This document shows, one piece after another, positions 1 through 11,501 of a stretch of DNA of 64,000 bases (positions are counted from its first letter, which is position 1; every line of letters starts with the position of its first letter). The translations under genes and the position numbers were made by a program. The DNA is from Trichosphaerium sp. ATCC 40318 (taxonomy: Eukaryota; Discosea; Flabellinia; Trichosidae): assembly GCA_038496445.1 (NCBI GenBank), contig JALMLS010000520.1:209930-273929 (forward strand), read 5' to 3'. Below the pieces are notes generated by a model. The model had not been told where the DNA came from. It ran no database searches and saw only the letters and a list, made by a program, of their open reading frames with translations.

Positions 1-1053
1 TTCTTGTTGATCATTTGGAAAGTGCATTAATACAGTTTCAAACACCTTGGTATACGCAGGATCATTATCAACAACAACATTTATAAATATGGTCTCAAAG
101 CCGAATGTCTGTTTGCTCATAGTTCGTGAAAAAACATTGCTTGCGTTTGACAACAAGAGGAAAACTGAAGTTTTTTGAAGATGTGCTAAGAAACAATGTT
201 AGTGTCTTTTCCTGGAACATATAGTATCACCTGCGTAAAGTAAAGGTGTCCACCCTTTGTTATCAACAGCTTCGATATCTGCTTTCGACGCAATTAACTG
301 CTCAACAACTTTGCTGTGTCCGTGCATGGCTAACAAGTGTAAGAAATAAACTAATCAAAAAGGTACAAGCCTGCTATATGTAAAGCATTTTGTCCATCGT
401 TGTTTGTAACCCCAACATCTGCTCCTGATTTTAGCAATAATTCAACAACATCAACATGACCATAGTATACTGTAAAGTGTGAGTAACATCCACTGTTTAT
501 GGCGCTGTACCTGCAACATGCAAAGGCGTAAATTGTTCTTTGTTTGCCGTATGAATATTTGCGTTGGCTTTGATCAATGAGGAAACAATAACAGTATGTC
601 CAGTGGATGCTGCAAAGCGAGTAAGCTTTTGCAACAGTTTAAAAAAACAAAACGTACCTGCAAGATGTAACGCCGTACATCCTTTGTCATTCGTAGCTTC
701 AATGTTTGCTCCTGAGAGTAAACACATTGATACAACACTAGGCATACTACGAGCTAAAATGGGTTAATACACAAAAACATCTAGAGACAAACCTGAATGC
801 AGTAGAATATCATCGGCTGTCCCCTCTTTGCTTAGCTCCTTCTTGAGTTTATTGACTACAAGCAAGCTTATGAATAAAACGAAGCTATCTTATTAACAGT
901 ACCTGTTGTAATATTCTTGTACAAGTAATGTTGTGAAAGCTTTAGTAACTCAGCCGAGAAAGCAAAATCACCACTAATCTTTGCACGTGCGGGAAACGAC
1001 CTTCGTATACTACCTATTATTACTCGCGGTTTTCCCTGGCAATGCATTGACAT
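1..1053 (-). CDS. Ankyrin-repeat protein, 3' part beyond the window
   Basis: Partial gene, running off the left edge. Four ankyrin repeats can be read, each in its own exon and ending in motifs such as TALHLAG, TPLHVAG, ALHIAG and TPLLYAG, with short introns between them. The first exon starts at the ATG at 1051-1053 (MSMHCQGKPR) and ends in YLYKNITTG; the second encodes a lysine-rich helix around NKLKKELSK. The exon at 1-230 matches the post-ankyrin exon of the paralogue at 1734-5980. That paralogue carries about ten repeats and, on my reading, a PARP domain, so this gene may also be PARP-linked, but the part that would show it lies outside the window. Ankyrin repeats bind protein partners; the partner is unknown. 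Confidence 0.75.
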
Positions 1054-1089
1054 GAAGACGATAATCTCAACTATGAGGTGTGGGTTCAC

Positions 1090-1733
1090 AGCTGGCGCTT
1101 ATTAATATTACTTTTCGTACACAAGACGGTTCGCTGTAAAAACAAATTAAAAAAACAACTTCGCTTTCATGACTGCTTTAACCTGTGTCGTTGTATCTCT
1201 GAGTTTACTTTTTATTTCCCACGCGACAATAGCGCATTCTATGCGGCTATGACATTGTGGGAAGCTAATCTGCTTAAAACAGTAGCGACGAAGCCACTAT
1301 GGCGAAGACATACTAGGAACTGGTACCGAATCAGGTAATCAGTCTGAAAACCTTTGTGAATAAACTAGCGTATCACGTGATATGTGAAGGTCTGTTCGGA
1401 GCAAGCGTAGTAAATCTAAGTTCACGCCTAGGTGTTTTGGTGTTAAAGTCCGCCGGCATTTTTTTCGAACAAGCGGTTCGAAATATTGAAAACTTGGGAG
1501 CATTGGTTTGTTACGCTACGGTGCGTAGAATTAACTTGATATACTTCGCTACAACTAAGAATTTACAGACTTAGTTGTTCAAGCTAAAAGTCGTTAATAA
1601 ATCACGTGTTCATTGGACAATAATCAGCTCTCACTGCGTATTATAGTACTTTAAAGATGTGGATATACTTTAAGCTATGACTTGGTTGTATGATACAGGT
1701 TTTTACTTTACAAGCATAGCGTATCTATTTGAG
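1090..1733. other. Intergenic, no gene seen
   Basis: Lies between the 5' end of the truncated ankyrin gene and the 3' end of the ankyrin-PARP gene. Open frames here are short and resemble no family. A 12-base palindrome, TATCACGTGATA, sits at 1371-1382. Confidence 0.5.
1371..1382. promoter_or_regulatory. CACGTG palindrome (E-box-like)
   Basis: TATCACGTGATA is a perfect 12-base palindrome centred on CACGTG, the site bound by bHLH factors in many eukaryotes. It lies about 320 bases upstream of the ankyrin gene start at 1053. It is one of many CACGTG copies in the window; function here is inferred only. Confidence 0.3.
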
Positions 1734-4700
1734 CTACTTCATGTTACTCTCAAGACTAGCAATTCTAGCTAATAGTTTCATATTTTCTTCTTCTAGTTTA
1801 GCGATTCTATCAAGGTGCATGGCATTGCTTTTCTTCGTTTTGGCATTATCTTTCTGCAGTGTAGCATTTTTTTTCTCAAGTATTTTGTTGGCTTGTTTCA
1901 ACTCCTTCAGTTTGGCGTTTGATTCCTTAGAGATGATGTTTTCTTCCTTCATCTTTGAAACTTTTACTTTTAATGACTGATTTTGTATGCTTGGTTGGTC
2001 AACCTTGTTCAAAGTTGCCGCTGCCCATAATTGTCTTTTGCAGTATTAGTACAATCACTGATTTGTTTATATTCTTACCGTTTGGTTTTAGACTGATCAT
2101 CTTCATCAGACAACTCATCCGACAATGAACCAATGCTTTCTGATTTTGAAATATCCTTCGATTTACTCAATGCCATTTTCGCGTCTTCTAATGGGGTTTT
2201 GTTTGATTTTTGCTTTTTTTTGGTACTTTTTTTAATCAATCTCCGTTGTTTTGGTTTCTTTACAACTTTAATAACATAGCGTGCAACTGCTTGAACATCT
2301 AAATAAAAATATAAGAATCTTATTTGAGAGATCTTTAACATGGCACCTTGAGCGACAACCAACTCATCACGTGAATAGCTATCAACATTTTCTTTCACTG
2401 CTTCTCCATTGTTGTTCACCACTGCATAATGACTTTGGTATCCAGGTTTAATAGGTTTACCCACAAGGTTGTCGCTGTCTATAGGGTTTTCCGTTACCTA
2501 CAGTACTATTAACAACGTCATCACATTTAAAGTTGTGCGTACAGGATACACATTCCCAGGAGTAACCAAACTCAGAATAAGTGTTTTTTCAGTTTTTGAT
2601 GGGTCATAAGCGCAAGCGTATGTGATACTACTCTATTGTATAACTGTTAAAAAGGACTTGAAAGTAGTTGATTGCGTACTGTAAAGTAGATTCCTTGTCC
2701 ATAATATCCAGCATCCAATGAACTTACAGTTCCAAATCCAGCTTTTACAATACTTGCAGCTGCTTCAGGTGTTGTCCCATGAACCATTAGTAGTACCGGT
2801 AACTTAATAGACTAGTCAATTAACAAAGAGGTGTTACATGAATAAACATTACCTGTTCCGAATTGATTGTCTTATTGTTCAGAGATGAAAACTTCTTGGC
2901 AATACTGGCTTTTTTGGAATTCTTTTTCCACTCGTCTTTACAAAATAAAGTAGGCAGCTCCCTACAACGTAGTTAGTATTAAATGGAAAGTACATGTGAA
3001 CATACTGGTGCCTGTGTTTAAGTATTGTATTGTACATGCCAAAGTTTCGTGTCAATACATCATTGCAAACAAGATGTGCTGATACAACACTCACTTGATC
3101 ATATCCATGCATTTTTGACATTTGTTCATGAAGAAACGCTAGTTCTCTCTTCTCAACAGTACCATTGTTGTCGAAAAGGTCTAACGTTCTGTAATGCGTT
3201 GCTTTTTTAATGGTACCCCTACAAGTATGTTAAACGAGCAACAGGACACAAAAGCCGAGTACTTGTTGTTTGACCTATCCCAGTTTTGTGCATACTCCAA
3301 TCTTGAGTTCAAGTTCCATGACGTCTTACTTTGTAATCCTAACAGGGATTAGTCAACATTTCGTCTTGAAATCAAGGAGTACTGGTACCTGCTTCAACAT
3401 CATTTAATGTTTGATTCGGGGAGATAGGATGAATAGCATACTTGTTACAGTCACATTTAGAAGAACGATTAAGTTTTACCTTGTACGTGTAAGATGAAAA
3501 ACGTGTATGTTTGATTGATGTACATGTTTAGTATCAGGTTGCCGAGCGCAATAGCTACATAGGAATTTCTTAAACTGTCCGCCTATAAATATATCAGTAT
3601 TTGTATTTTTAAAACATTACACGTGTTTTAGTACTAAAGAAATATACAGACCTATGTTTTTTTCCAAAGAGTTTATACACCATTCTTGTGCACACAGTCG
3701 ATCAAGATCAGTAATACCAGTTTGTTTATTAGTAGTCCACATGCCTTCTGGTAAATCAAACAAAATACCTTCCATCAAGTCTCCTTGCTGAATCCAAAAG
3801 CTCTAAATACTCGCTTAGTTTTGAATATTGAATAAACTGTGAAAAAAGCGTACCGGAGCTTGGACAAATATGCGATTGTAAGTACAAATCAAGTTACAAA
3901 TACCTTTCTTCATTGACAGTTGAAAATAAGAACGTGTAGGCTTTTTGTAAGATTAGGTGGACACTTCAATGACTGAACAGCGTACCAAATATTGTAACCA
4001 CTTTGCAAGGTTGCATCTCCATTGTGGATTGCGTTTCATGTGAGCACATGATAGCCATATTGATCGGCTTTCTTGTTGATCATTTGGAAAGTGCAGCAAG
4101 AGAGTTTCAAACACCCTGATATAAGCAGGATCATTATCAACAACGTTCATGAATATGGTTTTAAAACCAAACGTCTGTTTGCTCATAGTTCGTGAAACGA
4201 CATTACTTTCATTGGATAATATGAGGAAAATAGAAGGTTTTTCAAGTTGCGCTAGCAACATGTTAATATAATTGTTCGAGGCGAAGATGGCTTTACCAGA
4301 GTAAAGCAAAGGCGTCCATCCTTTGTTATCAACAGCTTCTATACTTGCGTTTGATGCAATTAGCTGTTCAACAGATTTGCTGTGTCCATATATAGCTAGC
4401 ACGTGTTAGAAATAAAACTAGTTGTAAGACCTACCAGCTAGATGTAAAGGTGTACGTCCGTCGCTGTTTACAGATTCAATATTTGCCCGTGAGTTAATCA
4501 ATAATTTAACAACATCAGTGTACCCATAACGTGCTGATAAACGTGAGTTACATTGCGATTTGTATGTTAAGTAATACCTGCATTGTGTAGAGCTGTCCAG
4601 CTTTCATTATTTATGGCATCAACACTCACTCCGGATTTGATCAATAATCCAACAACATCACAGTGCCCACGACGTGCTGAGAATTATGAGTTATACATCA

Positions 4701-5980
4701 GAATTTAGAATATCAAGGTACGTACCTGAAACATGTAAAGCTGTCCACCCTTCGCTATCTACAGCGTGAACATCTGCATTTGCTTTGATCAACAATGCAA
4801 CGATATCAGCGTGTCCAAGACACGCTACGGGTGAATTACATTTATAGTACGTCCACTAAAAGTACATACCTGCTTTGTGTAACGCTGTCCATTTATCTGC
4901 ATCTACAGTATCGAGGTTCGCATTTGCTTGGACCAATTTCGCAATGACATTGGCATGTCCATGATGTGCTAAAAAGTGATGTAGGTACAAATTAACATCG
5001 GAAATCATACCTGCTTTGTGAAGTGCTGTGCACTTTTTATTGTCAGCAACATTAATATTTACATTCGCTTTGAGCAATAGCGCAACAATCTTAGTGTAAC
5101 CCTGAGATGCTAAAATGTGTCAAATAGCAAAGATGTAGAAGAAAACCCGTACCTGCGTTGTGTAAAGCAGTACATTTATGATTATCAGCAGAATGAATGT
5201 TCGCTCCTCCCTCGATTAATGATGCAACGACATTGGCATGTCCATGTTGTGCTAACACGTAAGTTATACTGTAGTCCACAACAACAACGTACCTGCGATA
5301 TGCAAGGCTGTACACCCTTCTGTATCTGCGGTATCTAAGTTTACATTTCCTTGAATCAATAACGCAACAATGTCAGTTTGTCCATGACGTGCTAAGAAGT
5401 ATGAGTTACTTACATTGTATACAGTTGACAATAACATGCCTGCTTTATGTAAAGCTGTCCATTTTTCTTTATCTACGGCATCAATATCCGCACTTGATTC
5501 AATCAATAATTCAACAATATCCGTTTGTCCGTGACGCGCTGAGAAGTGTGAGGAGGTACGCAAATACCACGATAATGTACCTGCAAGATGTAACGCTGTA
5601 CACCCTTGTGTATTTGTAGCTTCAATATTTGCGCCAGCTTGTAAACACATTGATAAAATATTATGCATGCCGCCACGTGCTAAATTGGGTTGATACACAT
5701 TAACCTCCAATAGTATTTTGTACAAACCTGAATACAGTAAAATATCATTGGCTGTCTCGTGTTTACTTAGCTTCTTCTTGAGTTTGTTGACTAATAAATT
5801 TTAAGATATTACAAAGTTATCTCATATTAACAGTACCTGTTGTAATATTCTTGTACAAGTGACGTTTTTGTAGTTTTATTATTTCAGCTACGAAATTAAA
5901 GTTAGATCTTTGCACGTGCGATAACAAACTTGTTTAACACCTTTTATTGTTCGCGGTTTTTCTTCGTCACGATTTGACAT
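1734..5980 (-). CDS. Tankyrase-like ankyrin-repeat poly(ADP-ribose) polymerase with coiled-coil tail
   Basis: Read as one multi-exon gene. About ten ankyrin repeats (5.7-4.3 kb) each occupy one exon of about 100 bases. After a post-ankyrin exon (4402-3986) come short exons and a PARP catalytic fold near 3.2-2.3 kb: MVHGTTPEAAASIVKAGF (catalytic His), GYYGQGIYFTSS (catalytic Tyr), LVTPGNVYPV, SHYAVV and DELVVAQ, whose Glu aligns with the chain-elongating Glu of PARP1. So an H-Y-E triad is present, expected to transfer ADP-ribose from NAD+ to proteins. The tail is a basic/acidic linker and a coiled coil (KLEEENMKLLARIASLESN). In tankyrases PARP is C-terminal; here it is followed by about 170 residues. 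Joining the two halves needs a 45-base intron at 3941-3985 that removes the in-frame stop, and one exon between 3.4 and 3.2 kb is unclear. The first exon is not in frame with an ATG. Confidence 0.65.
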
Positions 5981-6477
5981 TTCTGTTGCGGTCACGCAAG
6001 TTGATGATAAAAAATATTAAGCTTCACATTCTATTAACAAATTGTGAGGTCAAAACACTTTGAAAAATGACGGCATTGAGTACTATGAGTGGCGAAATAC
6101 TACAGCTTCACGTGTAGCACCAATATCAACACGTGTATTTCCGACTGAAACAACTGCCAGTACATCGATTACTTTTTAACCACGTGACAACAGTAGTAGG
6201 TGTTTATGTTTACGAGTGACGCTGCAAGAGCAGTGTAATTGCAGAAGAAAAATCGCAATACCTACGTCGCAATTCCCTCTGACAAGATATCGCTTGTACC
6301 AGTGAGAAACGACTCGGTTTACCATGCCTCTCGGAACCAGTTCATGTACTCAATCCTCCTTTGCTACTTTAGGAGCGGCCATAAAGCTGTACACCACTTT
6401 GAGTACGTGACCGAGACATAGCGTAGTCAAAATGGAGTCAATTTCAAAGCAAATCACGTAGTACTGCTATCTCAACC
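5981..6477. other. Intergenic, probable divergent promoter region
   Basis: Lies upstream of both the ankyrin-PARP gene (minus) and the 6.5-7.5 kb genes (plus). It has three CACGTG sites within about 75 bases (6108-6180). One short open frame at 6239-6421 has no recognisable content. Confidence 0.4.
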
Positions 6478-6757
6478 ATGCTTCTTCGATTGAACGCTCG
6501 TGCCGCTATCAGACCAACTACAAGCTATGCTCAAGGTAATTAGAGTCTTATTCGCTGTATAATGATTTATTGCAGATATAAAGCGTGTACAAGTGCGCAG
6601 CTACAATTTTAGCGCCGTTTTGCGCAATGAAGGCGAAACTGAATCAAAGGCAAGAAAACCGTCTATAACCACTCCAACAGCTTCTTTATATTTTACAAAG
6701 CCAGTAGACTCCTTCAAACAAAATAACGTATTTGTAGGTCCACCCTTCCATGATTGA
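6478..6757 (+). CDS. Possible small mitochondrial-type protein, unrecognised
   Basis: ATG at 6478 opens a short exon (MLLRLNARAAIRPTTSYAQ, basic and without acidic residues, like a mitochondrial presequence). A 39-base intron with GTAATT donor and GCAG acceptor leads to a second exon containing RVQVRSYNF and SLYFTKPVDSF, ending at TGA 6755-6757. I do not recognise the family. The end overlaps the start of the PARP zinc-finger gene by eight bases in another frame, which is unusual for eukaryotic neighbours, so this may be a 5' leader or a decayed gene. Confidence 0.3.
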
Positions 6758-7532
6758 CCCAAACACTCAAAGATTCGTCGCACAAAGAGCACTAGACGCC
6801 AGATCAAGAGTACGCTTTGTCATAACTTTACACTCTAGCGCTGGTTTTACCTCTAATACTTGCTTGTCCAGTGTGGATACCCTAATTGTCCAAACCCACG
6901 TATTGAAAAGAACACACTCCGCATTGGTGATAAATACGGTAGATTCCACGCCGGCGCGTACAAAATCAGATGGTACGTTTCTCTTACAAGCCCTTACATA
7001 CGCACCAAACAAAAAACACTCATTATTATCATTGCTTGCCTTTATACGCAAAAATACGGCTAAAACATGTCACTCAAGCACCAGGATGCGCAATTCACGC
7101 TATTAAAAGTTTTTCCTTTGCATAAACCGTTTTTATTTTTCAGTTTGTTAGCGCAACTACCTCAACCGTGAAATATACAAAGAATTATTCACGTTGCTTG
7201 CAAAATGCTATTCTGCTTGAAAAAAAACAAAACAATTCTGACACAAAAGCTCGTTTGTCTTTCTTTGTACCAATTCTACCTTCGTTATGTTCATACAATA
7301 TTATAGGTATAAACCGGACTGCAAGAAACTCATTTCAAAATTTGTAAAAGCAAGAAAACCAGAAAACATTATCAAATCTGAAGATGATGTTGAGGGCTTT
7401 GACAAACTTAATGAAGAGGACCAAGCACTCGTAAGAGAACTCATCGATAACACTCAAGATGAGAGACAAAGAAGAGAAGAACGTATGCGTGCTATGCTCG
7501 GTGAAGATATGGATGATGATGAAGACGATTAG
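6750..7532 (+). CDS. Small PARP-type zinc-finger protein
   Basis: Exons 6750-6809, 6872-6972 and 7307-7532 join in frame to about 128 residues. The protein reads as a single PARP/DNA-ligase-III-type zinc finger: ALDARSRCGYPNC, then NTLRIGDKYGRFHAG, then RWYKPDCKK, then the DDVEGFDKL...EDQALV helix that follows this finger in PARP1. Such fingers bind DNA nicks and ends. The usual zinc ligands are C-C-H-C; the position before the last Cys, normally WYH, reads WYK, so a ligand seems missing or replaced. No catalytic domain follows; the C-terminus is acidic (EDMDDDEDD). The second intron (334 bases) is much longer than others nearby. It lies less than 1 kb from the ankyrin-PARP gene and is divergent to it. 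Confidence 0.7.
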
Positions 7533-7918
7533 ATGTGTAATAAAGAGAAAAAAAAAATATAATAAGCGACACATTCAGTTAAAAAACAAAAAACCATCAA
7601 AAAAAAAAGTTGTGTAAATCAGCCTGAGTTCACATGTTGAAACAGCCAATAAACAAGCTATGTACTACAGAGTATTAGAGTGCTTGTGACGTTACAATAC
7701 TCGATTCTTTTAAGCAAATGAGTCACAAGTAAAAGAGCATCACTACGCGTTTACATCGCCAAGCCAATACGTTTCTTCGGTCATAGCAGGATTTAGAAGG
7801 CGCTGACGGTTGAAAAACATTTTTATTTGGTTGAATAATTCTACAAAAGTGCTACATTTCACTTGTTACTCCTCGTCCTCGTACAGATTTAAACTATATA
7901 TGTATACCAGTTATTTAT

Positions 7919-8896
7919 TTAATATGCTGCTGTGCCAGCATTTCCTCTCTTTCTAATAGGGCGAACAATGTCATCCGATACAAATTCAACCTTGACAGGT
8001 TGAGACATGACGCGTCTAAACGATGTTAACACGAAGAATACAGGACAGAAAAAAGTAAAACATACTCCTCTTGAACTGTAACAACAGCTGGTACTGGTTC
8101 ATCATTGTAAATAGGTTCTTGAGTTCCGAAGAAGCTATTAAGAGAAAAACAGTGAGAAAGGGACAATACAGCAAAGATCTTTTTTTTTATGGCTGCTGGG
8201 CCTTGAACGTACCTGTGTGTTAGGGCAGTGTGCATTCTTGAGCGAGTATGCACTGGTAGCTCGAATCTTTGAACATTTGCGTTTTTAACGACAGTAGATA
8301 AGATGTGTGGCATTTTGACAGTATTCGTTGTGGCAGTAGAGACAGCACTTGTAGGCGCAACATCATCTATTGGCGCAGCGACGGCGTTTGTAGGTACAAT
8401 ACTGCTTGTCGGTACATCTGTAGCTAATGAGGCTGAAGTAATGGCTTCGTAAACTTTTACTTCGTCAATGGGAACGCTCTATGGTAAGTATAAGCGCAAG
8501 AAACTAAAAGAAACAGAATTACGGCGGTTATTAGTTTTTAACACTTTCCTTTTTGCTATCTACTTTTAATAGTGGCGTTGTCTTGTGGACAGTCTTGTAT
8601 ACTACTTCTGAATTGCTTTAAGAGACGTGAGTAGGAATGTTCATGTAATAAGTAACGAACCTTTTATTGGAGCGTACGTAAGAGTGTGCGTCTCTGAATT
8701 GTAATTGTAATTGTACATTGTACTCTTCTAATTCGTCCAATCCAAGAGAAATAGCAGCCGTAGCAAAAATAAAAGGTATGCTTCTATTAACAAAGTAGAG
8801 ACCTGAGAGTAAGTGTTATTTTAGCTTTCGTTTGTTTTAAATAATCAAATTCTAACCTGAAAGCCTTGAAGCAGCACCACGAACTACAAGCGACAT
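7919..8896 (-). CDS. Unrecognised small multi-exon protein
   Basis: Starts at ATG 8894-8896 with MSLVVRGAASRLS, then GLYFVNRSIPFIFATAA, a hydrophobic stretch, then a Gln-rich segment and RDAHSYVRSNK. Middle exons carry an Ala/Thr/Val-rich linker (VPTSSIVPTNAVAAP) and RFELPVHTRSRMHTALTHR. The last exons read FFGTQEPIYNDEPVPAVV, then RVMSQPVKVEFVSDDIV and RKRGNAGTAAY before the stop at 7919-7921. Four or five introns of 40-90 bases are implied; one junction near 8.5 kb is not resolved. The basic, hydroxylated N-terminus followed by a hydrophobic segment would fit a mitochondrial membrane protein, but I recognise no family. Confidence 0.5.
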
Positions 8897-10445
8897 TCAC
8901 GAACAGTGGTAACTTATTTTGTTATTTATTGCTATCTCCTTTAAATATATGTGCGCGAAGTGAGTAGTACGACGCTTGTTTACACTTGATTATAATAATG
9001 CTCTAAAAAGCGCAAGAAAACGGATTTCGCAAATCGGAGAAAATACTGCGTAAAAAACTTTTTGTTGTGTTTGTGGCAATGATCATTTATTACTCACAGA
9101 ACGGAGGCACATTTAAACCCAATGTGGCGCATTTTGAGATGCTGGCAAATTGGTTCTAACCCTGTCATCACCTTGTACAGTGATGTATGACATAACCAGC
9201 AAACTGCGCTAACACTGTATCTTGAGCATCAATAGAGACCGACCATCTTGTCGTAGCTTTTTAAATCTGGCAAGTCCTAAAAACCATCGCATCGCCCACG
9301 TTTCTTATATGGAGCAACTAGTGCTCGCCCTCAGTAAAGTAAAGTACTGTTGTGGTAGTGTTGTTTTTATGTTGAGATCCTCAAGGCGCTGAGTGAGCTA
9401 GCTGTTGTCTATTCTTTCTTGTAGTTACAATTAAACGTGTTTTTTGGACCCTCATGCGATTAAACAGAGCCACGAAGTGTCTAGAACCATATCAGCAAGT
9501 GTTATAATGGAGTTCAGTAGTTCTATGAAACATTGAGGTAAACACCAACGATGTTTGTTTATAACTATGAAAAGCAGCGTACTGTATGTATAAATGGCCT
9601 TCATAGAGCCCAGCTCTATCATTAATAGAGGACCTTACCTGAGGGCAACTTAGGAAGTAATCACATCACTTCGTCTTGCAGTGACCTTACGGGCTTACAA
9701 AGTGTAAGGTTGCGAGAACATGGAAGTTTCAAAAAAATATGCTTATTTACCTGAAGTTTATGACGTATGTCAATCGCCAAAAGCACTTGTGGGGCGCACC
9801 CATTGACTCACAACGCGTGATGTATGCGCAAGCGAATCGGTGCGTCTACTGCCCGTTCACCAACGTGCGCAATCATGGCGAGTTTTTGAAGCCATCTCAA
9901 CGGGTTAGTGACTGCGTTGCCTTGCTTATCAATAGCGGCTTGTTTACGCTGTCCGATTGGATCACAGTGTCAGCGTACAATTAATTGGTTACTATCACCT
10001 ACGGTACCGTAGTAGCTCTACACCGTAAAAGAGGCGCAAAAGCGGTTGTTTGAGTAATGTTAACAATTACTGCCAAATGTACTGCATTGTGTCGCGTTGT
10101 CTAGTAACTGAGTAGCAGCGCTTATTTTCAACGCTTGATGCCATGTTAACATCTAAACCTCAGAAAATAGCGCTTTGAGTATACGTCTGCGCAACGTTAC
10201 TAATCCAACACAAATAGGACGCACTCACCAAAGATATGCAGGTATTACTTATTTTGACTAACTGTTTTTTGCGGCGTTTTTCTCGGACTGTACATTCTAA
10301 CCTAGTCTTAGACAAGCTACAACAACAATGGTATCCCTCTTTTACCTTTTCCCAATACCCCATTAGCGCAAATTCGCTCATTTATACTGTTTCCTGCCCG
10401 ATTTCCGATGTTTTTAGCCACTCACACACATCTAGGGTAGAACAG
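8897..10445. other. Long intergenic stretch, nothing recognised
   Basis: About 1.5 kb without a supported gene. An 81-codon open frame at 9739-9984 contains CVYCPF but lacks resemblance to a known family. The first exon of uL15 should lie near the right end but I could not fix it. Confidence 0.4.
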
Positions 10446-11306
10446 GTAAAGCCGCACCAAAAGCAAACCCACACGCCCGTAAAAAGGTTCCAAAGCGTCT
10501 TAAACTTCGACGTGGAAAATCCCACGGTGGTGGTCGTATCGGTATGTATTAATGCGAATTACGTGCGATACGATGTATTTACAAGCTCAATAGGTAAAAA
10601 CAGACGTCACCCTGGTGGTCGTGGTATGGCTGGTGGTCAACACCACTTGAGAACATGGGTGGACAAATAGTAAGTGATCTAGATGCTTGTTACGCAATTA
10701 TTCTCGATTTTTTGTTTTTCTTGTATCAAAGTCGTTAGCGCGAAATTATGCATGGCCGTATCTAAACGCTGCTTAGCCATCCAGGTTACTTCGGTAAATT
10801 GGGTATGCGTAACTTCCACTGGAGAAAGAACACCAAATTTGCTCCAAGTGTCAACATAAACCAACTGTGGAACAAATACGGTATGGAAAAGATGGAGGCT
10901 TTGTACACAGAAAACAAAGGCAAACCTGTCGCTGAACAAAAAGCCGCTATCATTGATGTTACACAATGGGTAAGCTCGTTTTTAAATACTAGAAAATAGA
11001 AAACAAGAGTGATAGAGCGCAAACAACGAAGCAATTTAAAAAAAAAACGACAAAAAAGCCTAAACGCTTCGTATTTGTTTTCTTTCTTTACTCGCCTCTA
11101 CAAAATTTTATTTGTATAATTTTGACGCTGTCCGCACGATAAATAATATAGTTTCTTTATTGACGCGTTTATTGTAGGGATACGCCAAAGTTACTGGTAC
11201 TGGATCTCTCCCAGATGTCCCTATGATAGTTCTTGCCAAAGATTTCTCTGAAGGCGCTGTCCGCAAGATCAAAGAAAAAGGTGGTGCTTGTCTGCTTACC
11301 TGCTAA
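10446..11306 (+). CDS. RPL27A: 60S ribosomal protein uL15 (L27A/L28 family)
   Basis: Cytosolic large-subunit protein. Exons 10446-10541, 10594-10669, 10777-10969 and 11178-11306 join in frame. They contain [54 protein letters not shown] and, at the end, [19 protein letters not shown], matching eukaryotic L27A throughout. The first coding exon, probably only a few codons, was not located: the first listed exon opens in phase 2 and has no ATG. Introns are 52, 107 and 208 bases. Coding sequence is conserved and intact after the first exon. Confidence 0.92.
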
Positions 11307-11501
11307 TTTTTTTTGATTTCAAAATCAAACTTGTGAAAATAAAAAAAATCCACTACAAACCGCCGTAATGTAAATATTGTAAATGATTCATACAGAGAAC
11401 TTGTGTCATGAAATGAAAGAATTTGTTTGAAAACGAAGAAATCGGACAAAAATCCGCGCGTCATTGTTTGGCGTTGACATTTGTACCTGTCAATTATTGT
11501 A

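Noticed and set aside
3953..4402. A stop at 3953 that would end the ankyrin gene as a separate protein
   Set aside because: A 45-base GTACG...AAAAAG intron removes it and keeps the frame into the next exons, matching intron size elsewhere. Kept as one gene with moderate confidence.
7048..7130. A third exon for the PARP zinc finger at about 7077 (CCAGGATGCGCAATTCAC)
   Set aside because: It looks like an HPGC motif but no acceptor gives the right phase. The exon at 7307 fits exactly and supplies the last Cys.
9739..9984. 81-codon frame with CVYCPF
   Set aside because: No start context, intron partner or family resemblance; likely chance.
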